Positions 1 through 11,104 of a DNA stretch of 64,000 nt are shown in pieces. Position 1 is the stretch's first letter; the number at the start of each line of letters is the position of its first letter. The notes under the pieces are model-generated. The model had not been told where the DNA came from. It ran no database searches and worked only from the letters and a program-made list of their open reading frames with translations. This stretch comes from CAWDVB01 sp963824105 (lineage in GTDB: Bacteria; Actinomycetota; Actinomycetes; Propionibacteriales; Nocardioidaceae). Position numbers and translations under genes: made by a program. The stretch spans positions 186,001 through 250,000 of the forward strand of contig CAWGNN010000009.1 in assembly GCA_963824105.1 (NCBI GenBank). Reading direction: 5' to 3'.

Positions 1-1
1 C

Positions 2-2797
2 CGCCGGGTCCTCGACACCCTCGGCGTGGGCGGAGAGCCGAAGTCGATCCACCACGTGATCGGTGGGGACGCCGGTGTGGGCAAGACGCGCTATGTCTCC
101 GCGCTGGCGGAGGGGGCCGAACGGGCCGGCTGGCGCATCCTGACCGGGCACAGCCTTGACTTCGGGGAGGGCGCTCTCCCGTACCTTCCGTTCAGCGAGG
201 CTCTCGGCCAGTGCGCTACGGAGCATGGCGATCTGCTCGAGCCGATCCTGCGCCGCTTCCCCGTGGTGTCCGGTCTGCTGCCGGGCCGCCGGATGCTCGG
301 CGGGTCGACCGCCTCGGCCGAGACTCCCGTGGAGTCGCTGGACCGCGCGCTGCTCTTCGACGGGGTGCATGGTGGTCTGGACGAGCTCGCGTCGACGAGT
401 CCGGTGCTGTTCGTCGTCGAGGACGTGCACTGGGCAGACCGCTCGAGCCGGGACCTGCTCAGCTTCCTCCTCACGCGTTCCTTCCGTAACTCGGTCGCGG
501 TCGTGGTCACCTATCGCAGCGACGACCTGCACCGACGCCACCCGCTTCGCCCCACTCTCGCCGAGTGGGGCCGGCTCGCGACGGTCCGACGGATCCAGCT
601 TGAGCCGCTCGACCCTCCGGCGATGCAAACGCTCGTCCGTCACCTCGCCGCCCGCTCCGAGCCACCGGAGTGGGTGTCGCAGGTCGTCGACCGCGCCGAG
701 GGGAACCCGTTCTTCGCCGAGGAGCTCACGTGCTGCGACCTCGAGTCGCGACTTCCCATCACCCTCGCCGAGCTCCTCCTCGTCCGTCTCGACCGGCTGT
801 CCCCGGCAGAAGTTCGCGTGGTGCGGACGGCCGCCTGCGCAGGCCGCCGAGTCTCGCATCGCCTGCTTGCCGAGGTGTTGGGGGGAGATCCAGAGGAGAT
901 CGAGCGGGCGCTGCGGGCCGCCGTCGAGGCGAACGTCCTGGTCTCCACGGGCGGCGAGGACTACGCCTTCCGCCACGCGCTCCTGGCCGAGGCGGTTTAC
1001 GACGACCTGCTCCCCGGAGAGCGGGTGCGCATCCACGACGGGTACGCCCGGGCTCTGGACTCCGGACGGGCGACCGGAACGGCGGCCGAGCTGACCCGTC
1101 ATGCCCGGTTGGCCAACGACCTGCCGACCGCGCTGCGTGCGAGCATCGTCGCCGGCGACGAGGCCGCCTCGGTGGGCGCGCCGGACGAGGCGGCCCGCTA
1201 CTACGAGACCGCGCTCGAGCTGTTGCCGACTCTCCCTGACGCCGACGGCCGGCCAGACGTCGTCACCCTGCTGACCTGCGCGAACGAGGCCCTGATCCTC
1301 AGCGGCCAGGCGCAGCGAGCGGTGGCCCTGGTGGGGGAGTCTCTGGAGCAGTCCGGAGCCGAGCTCACCGACACCGACCGGGCCCGACTGCACATCGCGC
1401 TGGCTCACGCCGTCCAAGTCGCCGATGAGCCTTCGGACCCCGTGGAGCACACCACGGCCGCCCTCGACCTGCTCGGGGATGAGGAGACGCCGGTGCTGGC
1501 GTCGGCCCTGGCCGCGCATGCCGGGGGGCTTGCCTCCCGGGGCAGATTCGAGGAGGCGGTGGGGACGGCGAACGCGGCCCTTGCTCTGGCGAAGAAGCTG
1601 GACCTGCCTCGGGTCCAGGCCGACGCCGGCACCACGCTGGCGATGTTGGCGGAGTACCTGGGCGACCCGGACGTGGCGACGACGACGCTGAGCGAGTTGG
1701 AGCGGCAGGCGGCCGAAGCCGGTGACCTGACCGGCCAGATGCGCGCGCTGGTGATGATCGGCCAGACCGCCGCCGACAAGGGGGACCTGGACGCCGCCGA
1801 TGAGGCGTTCGGCCGGGCGCAGGGGGTTGCCGAGCGGACCGAGCGCCCCTGGGCCCCCTTCGGATTCGATGCCCGCTATTTCCGGAGCAGCTACGCCTAC
1901 AGCCGGGGCAGCTTCGACCGGGCTCTGGGGCTGAGCGATCTATCGGGGGAGTCCCCTCCCCCGGTCGTGGAGGCGTTGCTGCGGACCGTTCGGGCACAGG
2001 TGTTCTGCGCGCGCGGTGACCTGGAAGCTGTCGAGGTGCTCCTCGACGAGGTCCGTCCATGGTGGGCCTCCGACGCGCTGATCCCCATCGGAGTCGCCGT
2101 CCCGGGCATGGTTGTCCGCGCGGCACGCGGTGATCTGGAGGGCGTCTGGGCCTTCCACGAGCGAGCCGTGTCGTCGGTGATCGAGCTCTGGCACGAGAAC
2201 TTCGGCGCTCGGATCCGGCTCGGCGCGGAGATGCTCGCACTTCTGAACGATGCTCTTTCCGGGCCTGCTCGGGAGAAGTGGGTCCCTCGGGTCAAGGAGT
2301 TGCTCTCGGGCACCGACCAGGTGCGTGCCTTCTATGCGCGGGCCGGACGACCGCCCGGCCCCGAGTGGAACGCCTGGGTCGCCCGCCTTGACGCCGAGGT
2401 CGGCACCTTCACCGGACACGATCAACAGAGCGTCCGGGCGGACTGGGCCACCGCCATCGAGCAGTTCGAGCAAGCCGGCTTCGGCTACGAGGCGGCCCGA
2501 TCGCGCGTCCGTTCTGGGATCCCGGAGGAGCTGCCCCCGGGCAGGCGCACGTTGGAGAAGATCGGAGCGATACCGCACGCCGAGCCAGTCATCTCGGAGG
2601 TGGCCTTGACCCCGCGGGAGAACGAGATCCTGGCTCTGGTGGCCGAGGGGTTGAGCAACGGGGAGATCGGCAAGCGGCTGTTCATCAGCACCAAGACCGT
2701 GAGCGTGCACGTGTCGAACATCCTGGCCAAGCTGCAGGTGTCGAGCCGAACCGAGGCGGCAGCGCACTACCACCGCTCGAACGCCGACCGAGGCTAA
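2..2797 (+). CDS. LuxR-family ATP-binding regulator, 5'-truncated by window
   Basis: Large STAND/LAL-type transcriptional regulator, about 931 residues visible. The frame is open to the window edge, so the true start lies upstream; the GTG at 26 is internal, just before the P-loop. An AAA ATPase module comes first: Walker A GDAGVGKTR near visible residue 30 and Walker B LFVVEDVHWAD near residue 135. A long helical repeat (TPR-like) middle follows. A C-terminal LuxR helix-turn-helix begins LTPRENEILALVAEGLSN (about residues 869-923). Members of this family sense unknown ligands and activate nearby operons. No target is evident here, because the downstream genes are unrelated membrane proteins. 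Confidence 0.9.
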   Translation, partial: RRVLDTLGVGGEPKSIHHVIGGDAGVGKTRYVSALAEGAERAGWRILTGHSLDFGEGALPYLPFSEALGQCATEHGDLLEPILRRFPVVSGLLPGRRMLGGSTASAETPVESLDRALLFDGVHGGLDELASTSPVLFVVEDVHWADRSSRDLLSFLLTRSFRNSVAVVVTYRSDDLHRRHPLRPTLAEWGRLATVRRIQLEPLDPPAMQTLVRHLAARSEPPEWVSQVVDRAEGNPFFAEELTCCDLESRLPITLAELLLVRLDRLSPAEVRVVRTAACAGRRVSHRLLAEVLGGDPEEIERALRAAVEANVLVSTGGEDYAFRHALLAEAVYDDLLPGERVRIHDGYARALDSGRATGTAAELTRHARLANDLPTALRASIVAGDEAASVGAPDEAARYYETALELLPTLPDADGRPDVVTLLTCANEALILSGQAQRAVALVGESLEQSGAELTDTDRARLHIALAHAVQVADEPSDPVEHTTAALDLLGDEETPVLASALAAHAGGLASRGRFEEAVGTANAALALAKKLDLPRVQADAGTTLAMLAEYLGDPDVATTTLSELERQAAEAGDLTGQMRALVMIGQTAADKGDLDAADEAFGRAQGVAERTERPWAPFGFDARYFRSSYAYSRGSFDRALGLSDLSGESPPPVVEALLRTVRAQVFCARGDLEAVEVLLDEVRPWWASDALIPIGVAVPGMVVRAARGDLEGVWAFHERAVSSVIELWHENFGARIRLGAEMLALLNDALSGPAREKWVPRVKELLSGTDQVRAFYARAGRPPGPEWNAWVARLDAEVGTFTGHDQQSVRADWATAIEQFEQAGFGYEAARSRVRSGIPEELPPGRRTLEKIGAIPHAEPVISEVALTPRENEILALVAEGLSNGEIGKRLFISTKTVSVHVSNILAKLQVSSRTEAAAHYHRSNADRG

Positions 2798-2995
2798 GTG
2801 GCCTGCACCGCGCACTCCTCCACATCGAGCCCCTCGGGCTCTGCTCGCCGTGGTGCGCGACGCTGGGCCGCTGGACAGGGTCGCTTGATGGTGTCTTGAG
2901 GAAGGGCGGTTTGGGCGACCGCTACAGTCTTCGTCGCGCTCTCTCCCCCCATTTCCTGGCCCCATGGCCTGGCCCCATTGCCTGGAAGGAAACCC

Positions 2996-3502
2996 GTGCC
3001 CGAAAGCGTCCTCGGACTCCCCCTTCACCCCCTTGTCGTCCACGCTGTCGTCGTCTTCGTCCCCCTTGCCGCGCTCTTCGTGGGCCTGGCGGCCGTTCTG
3101 CCCCGGTTCCGTCGCTGGGCCCGGTGGATGCCGCTGGCGTTCGCGGCCGGGGCCTTCGTCGCGACCCCGGTCGCGGCCAGCTCCGGGGAGTCGCTCCAGG
3201 CCAAGGTGATGTCGGAGAACCTGACCCCCTCGCAGATCGACGTGATCAACCAGCACGTGACACTGGGCAACCTGCTGGTGCCGTGGTCGATCGCGCTGTT
3301 CGTGATCGCGGCGGCGATGTACTGGATCGACTGGAAGCAGCCGTCGTGGCCGGCTCTGGCGGTCAAGTCTCTGCCCTCGCTCGCCGTGGTCGCGGCCCTT
3401 GGCAGCATCGTGATGCTGGGGATCATCGGCCACAGCGGAGCGAGTGCGGTCTGGACCCAGGTGCAGGCTCTCCCGTCGGCTCCCGGCTACGGGGATGGCT
3501 GA
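2996..3502 (+). CDS. DUF2231-type integral membrane protein
   Basis: 168-residue membrane protein with about four hydrophobic segments and the LPLHPLVVHAVVVFVPLA opening typical of DUF2231 proteins, whose function is not established. The GTG at 2996 is chosen because AGGA at 2986-2989 lies 6 nt before it; an upstream TTG at 2978 in the same frame has no comparable site. The roughly 200 bases between the preceding regulator and this gene hold nothing I recognise. Confidence 0.75.
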   Translation: MPESVLGLPLHPLVVHAVVVFVPLAALFVGLAAVLPRFRRWARWMPLAFAAGAFVATPVAASSGESLQAKVMSENLTPSQIDVINQHVTLGNLLVPWSIALFVIAAAMYWIDWKQPSWPALAVKSLPSLAVVAALGSIVMLGIIGHSGASAVWTQVQALPSAPGYGDG

Positions 3503-3542
3503 ACCCTCCGCATGAACTTCCCCGGCTTGGCAAGATAGGTAC

Positions 3543-4127
3543 ATGAGCCCCCGGCGCAATGGAGACGACCACCCTCTTCTGGTGTCCATCCTGGGGGTGA
3601 TCTCGCTGCCGATCATGGCTGGGATCGCTGTTGGTGTGGTCGGCGCCTTGGGCGCGGGCGCGGCGGTCACCTTCGCGGGTCTCGATGGTGGCAACGGTGG
3701 TCCCGTCGCGAAGCAGACGCTCTACATGCCGTCGTACTCACCCACCACACCGACGACCAGTCCGATGGCGGTTGCGCCCTCGCAGACACTGACCGCCAAG
3801 AAGAACAAGGCGGCAGCGTCTCCCTCGGCCGGTGCGACCAAGCAGGCTCCGTCCGCAACGAAGATCAATCTGGTCGCCAACCCGACGTCGGTCTCCCGCA
3901 AGGAGCGGATCGGTCTGAGCGGGACCTACCGCGGCGGCAACGGTCACGTCCTCCAGGTCCAGATCATCCAGGGCAACAAGTGGAGGGACTTCCCGGTCAC
4001 GGTGAACGTGCAGTCGGGGAAGTTCTCGACCTGGGTGATCACCAACCAGACCGGCAGCGCCCGGTTCCGGGTGGTGGACTCCAGCAACCAAGTGGCCTCC
4101 AACTCGGTCACCATCACCATCAACTGA
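3543..4127 (+). CDS. membrane-anchored protein with extracytoplasmic Ig-like domain
   Basis: 194-residue protein of unknown function. An N-terminal hydrophobic stretch (about residues 12-42, rich in Gly, Ala and Val) is followed by a Ser/Thr/Pro/Lys-rich linker. The C-terminal domain of about 85 residues has the alternating pattern of a beta sandwich (LVANPTSVSRKERIGLSGTY onward). It looks like an anchored cell-surface or wall-facing protein. A possible -10 CAAGAT (3531-3536) sits 6 nt before the ATG, so the transcript may be leaderless. Family assignment is not possible by eye. Confidence 0.65.
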   Translation: MSPRRNGDDHPLLVSILGVISLPIMAGIAVGVVGALGAGAAVTFAGLDGGNGGPVAKQTLYMPSYSPTTPTTSPMAVAPSQTLTAKKNKAAASPSAGATKQAPSATKINLVANPTSVSRKERIGLSGTYRGGNGHVLQVQIIQGNKWRDFPVTVNVQSGKFSTWVITNQTGSARFRVVDSSNQVASNSVTITIN

Positions 4128-4155
4128 CCCGTCAGCTGAGCCGGCCGCGCCCTAG

Positions 4156-4193
4156 GGGCCGTCTTCTGGGCTGTCCCTGGGCCGTCTTCTGGG
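4156..4193 (+). repeat. 15-bp direct repeat, two copies
   Basis: GGGCCGTCTTCTGGG occurs at 4156-4170 and 4179-4193, a 23-nt period, in the gap between the preceding secreted-protein gene and the dnaK control region. No function can be assigned. Confidence 0.8.
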
Positions 4194-4249
4194 GCTCCTC
4201 CCTGCCCTGGGAATGGGTGTCCGCTCCCGGGCGTTATGCCGTTCGGAGA

Positions 4250-4270
4250 CTTGAGTTGATTAGACTCAAC
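4250..4270 (+). promoter_or_regulatory. HAIR operator (HspR binding site) upstream of dnaK
   Basis: CTTGAGT (4250-4256), 7-nt spacer, ACTCAAC (4264-4270). This matches the established HspR-associated inverted repeat consensus CTTGAGT-N7-ACTCAAG at all but the last base. HspR is encoded in the same operon, so this gives autoregulated repression with heat induction. TTGACA at 4275-4280 could be a -35 element just downstream of the operator. Only one copy is visible. Confidence 0.93.
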
Positions 4271-4365
4271 TTTCTTGACACAATCGTCTGTGGCGGGCCC
4301 CCGCCCCCAGATTTCACACAAGACCACCTCGGCACGGTGCCGAGGTCGCACGGAGGTAGATAAAC

Positions 4366-6206
<1,841 letters not shown>

Positions 6207-6210
<4 letters not shown>

Positions 6211-6782
6211 GCGAGCAGAATCTCGCCGGCCAGACCCCGCCCGAGCCCGAGGACGAGTTGTCTGCTGATGTCGAGACCTCCCCCGCGGCCGATGAGGCCG
6301 CGGGGGAGGCGGACCCTCCGGCGCCTCCCAGTGCCGACGGCCTGCAGGCAAAGATCGACGAGCTCACCTCGGACCTGCAGCGGTTGCAGGCCGAGTACGT
6401 CAACTACAAGCGCCGCGTGGACCGGGATCGCGATCTGGTGACCGACAACGCCAAGGCGTCGGTGCTCACCGCGCTCTTCCCCGTCCTCGACGACTTCGAT
6501 CGCGCCAGGGAGCACGGCGAGCTCGAGGGCGGAGTCAAGGCGATCGCCGACAACCTCGAGAAGATCGTGGCGACGCTCGGACTCGAGAAGTTCGGTGCTC
6601 CCGGCGACGAGTTCGACCCGACGGTCCACGAGGCGCTGATGCACGGTCACTCGTCCGACGTCTCCATCACGACGTGCGACAAGGTCGTGCAGCCCGGCTA
6701 CCGGATCGCCGACCGACTGGTGCGTCCGGCGCTCGTGACCGTGCTCGACCCCGAGCCAGGAGCCGGCGTTCCGCAGGAGTGA
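6207..6782 (+). CDS. grpE: Nucleotide exchange factor GrpE
   Basis: 191-residue co-chaperone that releases ADP from DnaK. It has an acidic, disordered N terminus (about 45 residues), a long coiled coil (LQAKIDELTSDLQRLQAEYV), and the beta-domain signature ending VLQPGYRIADRLVRPALVTV-like (here KVVQPGYRIADRLVRPALV). The GTG start overlaps the dnaK stop (GTGA), with GGAGGAG just upstream, indicating translational coupling. Confidence 0.97.
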
Positions 6783-6867
6783 GAGCAGGAAAGTCGACAA
6801 AGCGATTGTTGGGTCGAGGCCGGTGCCTCGGCCGCGGGACCGATAGCCGAAGGGAGGAGGTGCGCCG

Positions 6868-8010
6868 ATGACCAACGCGGACTGGGTGAACAAGGACTAC
6901 TACAAGGCCCTGGGCGTCTCCAAGGACGCGTCGGCAGCGGAGATCAAGAAGGCCTACCGCAAGCTTGCGCGCCAGAACCACCCCGACAGCAACCCCGGCG
7001 ACAACGCAGCCGAAGAGCGTTTCAAGGGCATCTCCGAGGCCTACGACGTGGTCGGCGACGAGGCCAAGCGTGCCGAGTACGACCAGATCCGGGCCATGGG
7101 GGTCGGTGGCTTCGGTCCCTTCGCCGGAGGGTCGCAGCCTGGTTCCTACTCGGACGACTTCGACCTGGGTGACCTTCTGGGCGGCGCCGGCGCCAGTGGA
7201 CTCTTCGGCAATATCTTCGGCGGTGGGGGCCGACGCCGTACGGCGCGGCGCGGCGCGGACGTCGAGACCCAGACCACGCTCGCCTTCAGCGATGCCATCG
7301 AGGGGGCGACGGTCTCCCTCCGCCTCACCGGCGACGCACCGTGCTCGGTGTGCAACGGGACCGGCGCCAAGCCGGGAACCAGCCCGAGGGCCTGTCCGGA
7401 CTGCGGCGGCCGGGGAATGCGCACAGCCTCCTCCGGTGGCGCGTTCGCGATGACCGAGACCTGCACGACCTGCCGCGGCCGGGGCAGGCTCATCGACGAC
7501 CCCTGCACGACCTGCCACGGCACCGGGCGCGGGCTGTCGCACCGGACCATCTCGGCCAAGATCCCCGCGGGCGTCAAGGATGGTCAGAAGATCCGGCTGC
7601 GGGGCAAGGGCGAGCCGGGCGATCGGGGAGCGCCGGCGGGCGACCTCTACATCACCGTCAAGGTCGCCTCCCACCCGCTCTTCGGCCGCAAGGGCGACGA
7701 CCTGACTCTCAAGGTGCCGGTCTCCTTCCCCGAGGCCTCGCTGGGAGCCGAGCTGAAGGTGCCGACGCTGCAGGGCTCCTCGGTGACGGTGCGGATGCCG
7801 GCGGGCACTCCCAACGGCCGGACCTTCCGGGTGCGAGGCAAGGGCGTGGGCCGCAAGGACGGCACGTCGGGCGATCTGATGGTCACCGTCGACGTCCAGG
7901 TGCCCGCGCATCTGGACGCCGAGGCCCGCAAGGCGGTCGAGGCGTTGCGCGACGCGATCGACCACTCGGACCTGCGAGCAGGACTCTTCGCGGAGGCGAG
8001 CGATGGCTAG
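6868..8010 (+). CDS. dnaJ: Chaperone DnaJ (Hsp40), type A
   Basis: 380 residues, full-length type A J-protein. It has a J domain with the HPD motif (QNHPDSNPG, about residues 38-46), a Gly/Phe-rich linker, and four zinc-binding CxxCxGxG repeats (CSVCNGTG, CPDCGGRG, CTTCRGRG, CTTCHGTG, about residues 152-215), followed by the C-terminal substrate-binding domain. It stimulates the DnaK ATPase. The ATG has GGGAGGAGG upstream. The last 8 nt overlap hspR. Confidence 0.98.
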   Translation: MTNADWVNKDYYKALGVSKDASAAEIKKAYRKLARQNHPDSNPGDNAAEERFKGISEAYDVVGDEAKRAEYDQIRAMGVGGFGPFAGGSQPGSYSDDFDLGDLLGGAGASGLFGNIFGGGGRRRTARRGADVETQTTLAFSDAIEGATVSLRLTGDAPCSVCNGTGAKPGTSPRACPDCGGRGMRTASSGGAFAMTETCTTCRGRGRLIDDPCTTCHGTGRGLSHRTISAKIPAGVKDGQKIRLRGKGEPGDRGAPAGDLYITVKVASHPLFGRKGDDLTLKVPVSFPEASLGAELKVPTLQGSSVTVRMPAGTPNGRTFRVRGKGVGRKDGTSGDLMVTVDVQVPAHLDAEARKAVEALRDAIDHSDLRAGLFAEASDG

Positions 8011-8422
8011 CTATCCCGGACCGCACCCGGAGCCCGATGTCCCCGTCTACGTGATCAGCGTGGCCGCGGAGCTGACCGGACTGCACCCGCAGACCTTGCG
8101 CACCTATGACCGGCTCGGCCTGGTGAGCCCGGGGCGAGCGGGCGGAGGAGGCCGGCTCTACTCGTTGCGCGACATCGAGACGCTGCGCGAGGTCGCTTCG
8201 CTCACAGCGGAGGGCATCGGTCTGGAAGGGGTGCGCCGGGTCCTCGGGCTCGAGGATCAGGTGGCCATGCTTCGCAACCGCGTTCGTGAGCTGGAGGCCC
8301 AGCTTGCCGCGACCGAGCACGCGTTGCGCCGGACCGTCGCCGAGCGCACCACTCGCAATCTTCCGGCACTCCCCGAGCCTCCGGGGCAGGCCGTCGTCGT
8401 CTGGCGCCGCCACCGGCGCTGA
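8003..8422 (+). CDS. hspR: Heat-shock repressor HspR (MerR family)
   Basis: 139 residues. A MerR-type winged helix (VISVAAELTGLHPQTLRTYD, residues 14-33) is followed by a coiled-coil region (VAMLRNRVRELEAQLAATEH). In Streptomyces and mycobacteria, HspR binds HAIR sites with DnaK as co-repressor. The HAIR at 4250-4270 makes this operon its evident target. The start overlaps the end of dnaJ by 8 nt. Confidence 0.97.
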   Translation: MASYPGPHPEPDVPVYVISVAAELTGLHPQTLRTYDRLGLVSPGRAGGGGRLYSLRDIETLREVASLTAEGIGLEGVRRVLGLEDQVAMLRNRVRELEAQLAATEHALRRTVAERTTRNLPALPEPPGQAVVVWRRHRR

Positions 8423-8472
8423 GCAGCACTGACCTCTCGTCCCTGGGCGAGGGGTCGAGAGGGAGTCTGATC

Positions 8473-11064
8473 ATGGACCTGTCGAGATTCACCACCAAGG
8501 CCCAAGCGGCCATCAACGACGCCGCCTCGGCTGCCGCCGTCGCGGGTCACACCCACCTCGAGGCGCTGCACCTCCTCGATGCGCTGCTGCGGCAGCAGGA
8601 TGGACTCACCGTTCCCCTTGTGAAGGCGGCCGGTGCGGATCCCGTCGCCCTGCAGTCATCGGTCGAGACGGAGCTGGCCAAGCTCCCGGCGGCGACCGGC
8701 GCGACCGTCGGTGCTCCGACGATGTCCCGCGCGGCGTTGCAGGTGCTCACCGAGGCACAGAACCTCACGGCCGCTCTGGAGGACGAATACACCTCCACCG
8801 AGCACCTCGTGATTGCCCTCGCCAAGACCGAGTCACCGGCTGCCCGGGCCCTGACTGGCGCCGGACTCAACACGGAGGCGCTCGAGGCGGCGCTCACCTC
8901 TGTGCGCGGCGGCCAGCGGGTGACGACCCCCGACCCGGAGTCCACCTTCCAAGCGCTGGAGAAGTACGCCATCGACCTCACCGCCCGGGCCAGGGACGGC
9001 AAGATCGACCCGGTCATCGGCCGCGACTCCGAGATCCGCCGAGTCATCCAGGTGCTCTCCCGCCGGACCAAGAACAACCCGGTGCTCATCGGTGATCCGG
9101 GAGTCGGCAAGACGGCCGTGGTGGAGGGGCTCGCCCAGCGGATCGTCGACGGTGACGTCCCCGACTCGTTGAAGGGTCGCAGGCTGCTCAGCCTCGACCT
9201 GGGCTCGATGGTGGCCGGAGCGAAGTACCGTGGCGAGTTCGAGGAACGACTCAAGGCCGTTCTCGGCGAGATCAAGTCCGCCGAGGGTCAGGTGATCACC
9301 TTCATCGACGAGCTGCATACCGTCGTCGGCGCCGGTGCCTCCGGCGACAGCTCGATGGACGCCGGCAACATGCTCAAGCCGATGCTGGCGCGCGGCGAGC
9401 TCCACATGATCGGCGCCACCACCCTCGACGAGTATCGAGAGCGAATCGAGAAGGACCCTGCCCTGGAACGTCGTTTCCAGCAGGTCTTCGTGGGCGAGCC
9501 GTCCGTCGAGGACACCATCGCCATCCTGCGCGGCCTACAGCAGAAGTACGAAGCCCACCACGGCGTCCGGATCACCGACGCGGCCCTGGTCGCCGCGGCA
9601 ACGCTGTCGGACCGGTACATCACCGGACGGCAGCTCCCCGACAAGGCGATCGACCTCGTCGACGAGTCCGCCTCCCGGCTGCGGATGGAGCACGAGTCCT
9701 CCCCGGAGGAGGTTGACAGCCTCCGGCGCACGGTCGACCGGATGAAGATGGAGGAGTTCGCTCTCGACAAGGAGACCGACGAGTCATCCAAGGCCCGGTT
9801 GGCCGACTTGCGAAAGGACCTCGCCGACCGCGAGGAGCAGTTGCGTGCGTTGGAGTCCCGGTGGGAGCGGGAGAAGTCGACCCTGGAGGGCGAGGGCGAG
9901 CTGCGGCGTCAGCTCGACCAGCTGCGGATCGACGCGGACCGTCTGCAGCGCGAGGGTGCGCTCGCCGAGGCCAGCGAGATCCTCTACGGCAAGATCCCCG
10001 ACCTGGAGAAGCGGTTGGCCGAGGTGCTCGCCACGGAGAAGAGTGATGTCGAGCCTCTGGTCGGCGAGGAGGTCGGTCCGCACGAGATCGCCGAGGTGGT
10101 CGAGGCGTGGACGGGAATTCCGACCGGCCGGCTGCTGGAGGGTGAGACCGAGAAGCTGCTGCGCATGGAGGAGATCATCGGTGAGCGGCTCATCGGCCAG
10201 CGGCGGGCGGTCGCGGCCGTGTCTGACGCCGTGCGGCGCTCCCGGGCCGGGCTGTCCGACCCCGACCGTCCGACCGGGTCGTTCCTCTTCCTGGGTCCGA
10301 CCGGCGTGGGAAAGACCGAGCTTGCCAAGTCGCTGGCCGACTTCCTGTTCGACGACGAGCGGGCGATCGTGCGCGTCGACATGAGCGAGTACGGCGAGAA
10401 GCACAGCGTCGCCCGCCTGGTCGGCGCGCCTCCCGGTTATGTGGGGTACGAGGAGGGTGGCCAGCTCACCGAAGCGGTGCGGCGTCGCCCCTACAGCGTC
10501 GTGCTGCTCGACGAGGTGGAGAAGGCCCACCCGGAGGTGTTCGACGTTCTCCTGCAGGTGCTCGACGACGGTCGGCTGACCGACGGTCAAGGCCGAACGG
10601 TCGACTTCCGCAACGTCGTGCTGATCCTCACCTCCAACCTCGGGTCGCACCTGTTGGTCGACCCGTCCCTGGACGAGGAGAGGAAGCACGAGGCGGTGAT
10701 GGCGGTCGTGCGGAACTCCTTCAAGCCGGAGTTCCTCAACCGACTCGACGAGATCGTGATGTTCGACGCGCTGGGCCGCGCCGAGCTGGCCCGGATCGTG
10801 GATCTCCAGGTGAGTGCGCTCGCCCACCGCCTCGCCGTGCGCCGGATCGCCCTCGACGTGACCGATGCAGCCAAGGCCTGGCTCGCCGAGACCGGCTACG
10901 ACCCGGCCTATGGCGCGCGACCGTTGCGACGGCTGGTTCAGTCGGCGATCGGGGACCCACTCGCCCGCATGCTCCTGTCCGGTCAGGTGCACGACGGCGA
11001 GACCGCCAGGGTCGACCACGCCCCCGGCACGGAGGCCCTGACTCTGACACCCGTCACGGCCTGA
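8473..11064 (+). CDS. clpB: Disaggregase ClpB (Hsp100)
   Basis: 863-residue AAA+ unfoldase that cooperates with DnaK to resolubilise aggregates. It has an N-terminal Clp repeat domain, a first ATPase domain (GDPGVGKTAVVEG, about residue 206), the coiled-coil middle domain that distinguishes ClpB from ClpA/C (about residues 405-525), and a second ATPase domain (GPTGVGKTELAKS, about residue 609). It lies 50 nt after hspR with no HAIR of its own in the gap, so it is probably the last gene of the dnaK operon. In Streptomyces clpB is a separate HspR target. Confidence 0.98.
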   Translation: MDLSRFTTKAQAAINDAASAAAVAGHTHLEALHLLDALLRQQDGLTVPLVKAAGADPVALQSSVETELAKLPAATGATVGAPTMSRAALQVLTEAQNLTAALEDEYTSTEHLVIALAKTESPAARALTGAGLNTEALEAALTSVRGGQRVTTPDPESTFQALEKYAIDLTARARDGKIDPVIGRDSEIRRVIQVLSRRTKNNPVLIGDPGVGKTAVVEGLAQRIVDGDVPDSLKGRRLLSLDLGSMVAGAKYRGEFEERLKAVLGEIKSAEGQVITFIDELHTVVGAGASGDSSMDAGNMLKPMLARGELHMIGATTLDEYRERIEKDPALERRFQQVFVGEPSVEDTIAILRGLQQKYEAHHGVRITDAALVAAATLSDRYITGRQLPDKAIDLVDESASRLRMEHESSPEEVDSLRRTVDRMKMEEFALDKETDESSKARLADLRKDLADREEQLRALESRWEREKSTLEGEGELRRQLDQLRIDADRLQREGALAEASEILYGKIPDLEKRLAEVLATEKSDVEPLVGEEVGPHEIAEVVEAWTGIPTGRLLEGETEKLLRMEEIIGERLIGQRRAVAAVSDAVRRSRAGLSDPDRPTGSFLFLGPTGVGKTELAKSLADFLFDDERAIVRVDMSEYGEKHSVARLVGAPPGYVGYEEGGQLTEAVRRRPYSVVLLDEVEKAHPEVFDVLLQVLDDGRLTDGQGRTVDFRNVVLILTSNLGSHLLVDPSLDEERKHEAVMAVVRNSFKPEFLNRLDEIVMFDALGRAELARIVDLQVSALAHRLAVRRIALDVTDAAKAWLAETGYDPAYGARPLRRLVQSAIGDPLARMLLSGQVHDGETARVDHAPGTEALTLTPVTA

Positions 11065-11083
11065 TGAAGGGGTTAGTGCAAGA

Positions 11084-11102
11084 TCCCAACGTCTCGTTGG
11101 GA
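11084..11102 (+). repeat. inverted repeat immediately before the next start codon
   Basis: TCCCAACG (11084-11091), 3-nt loop, CGTTGGGA (11095-11102): a perfect 8-bp stem ending 2 nt before the ATG at 11105. It could terminate the dnaK operon, although no T-run follows. It could also be an operator or a structure that limits initiation at 11105. If so, translation might instead begin at the ATG at 11117. Confidence 0.6.
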
Positions 11103-11104
11103 CA

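Noticed and set aside
1940..3694. 584-codon minus-strand frame spanning the LuxR regulator and the DUF2231 gene
   Set aside because: It crosses two real plus-strand genes and their gap, with an Arg/Gly/Pro-rich product typical of a GC-rich shadow frame.
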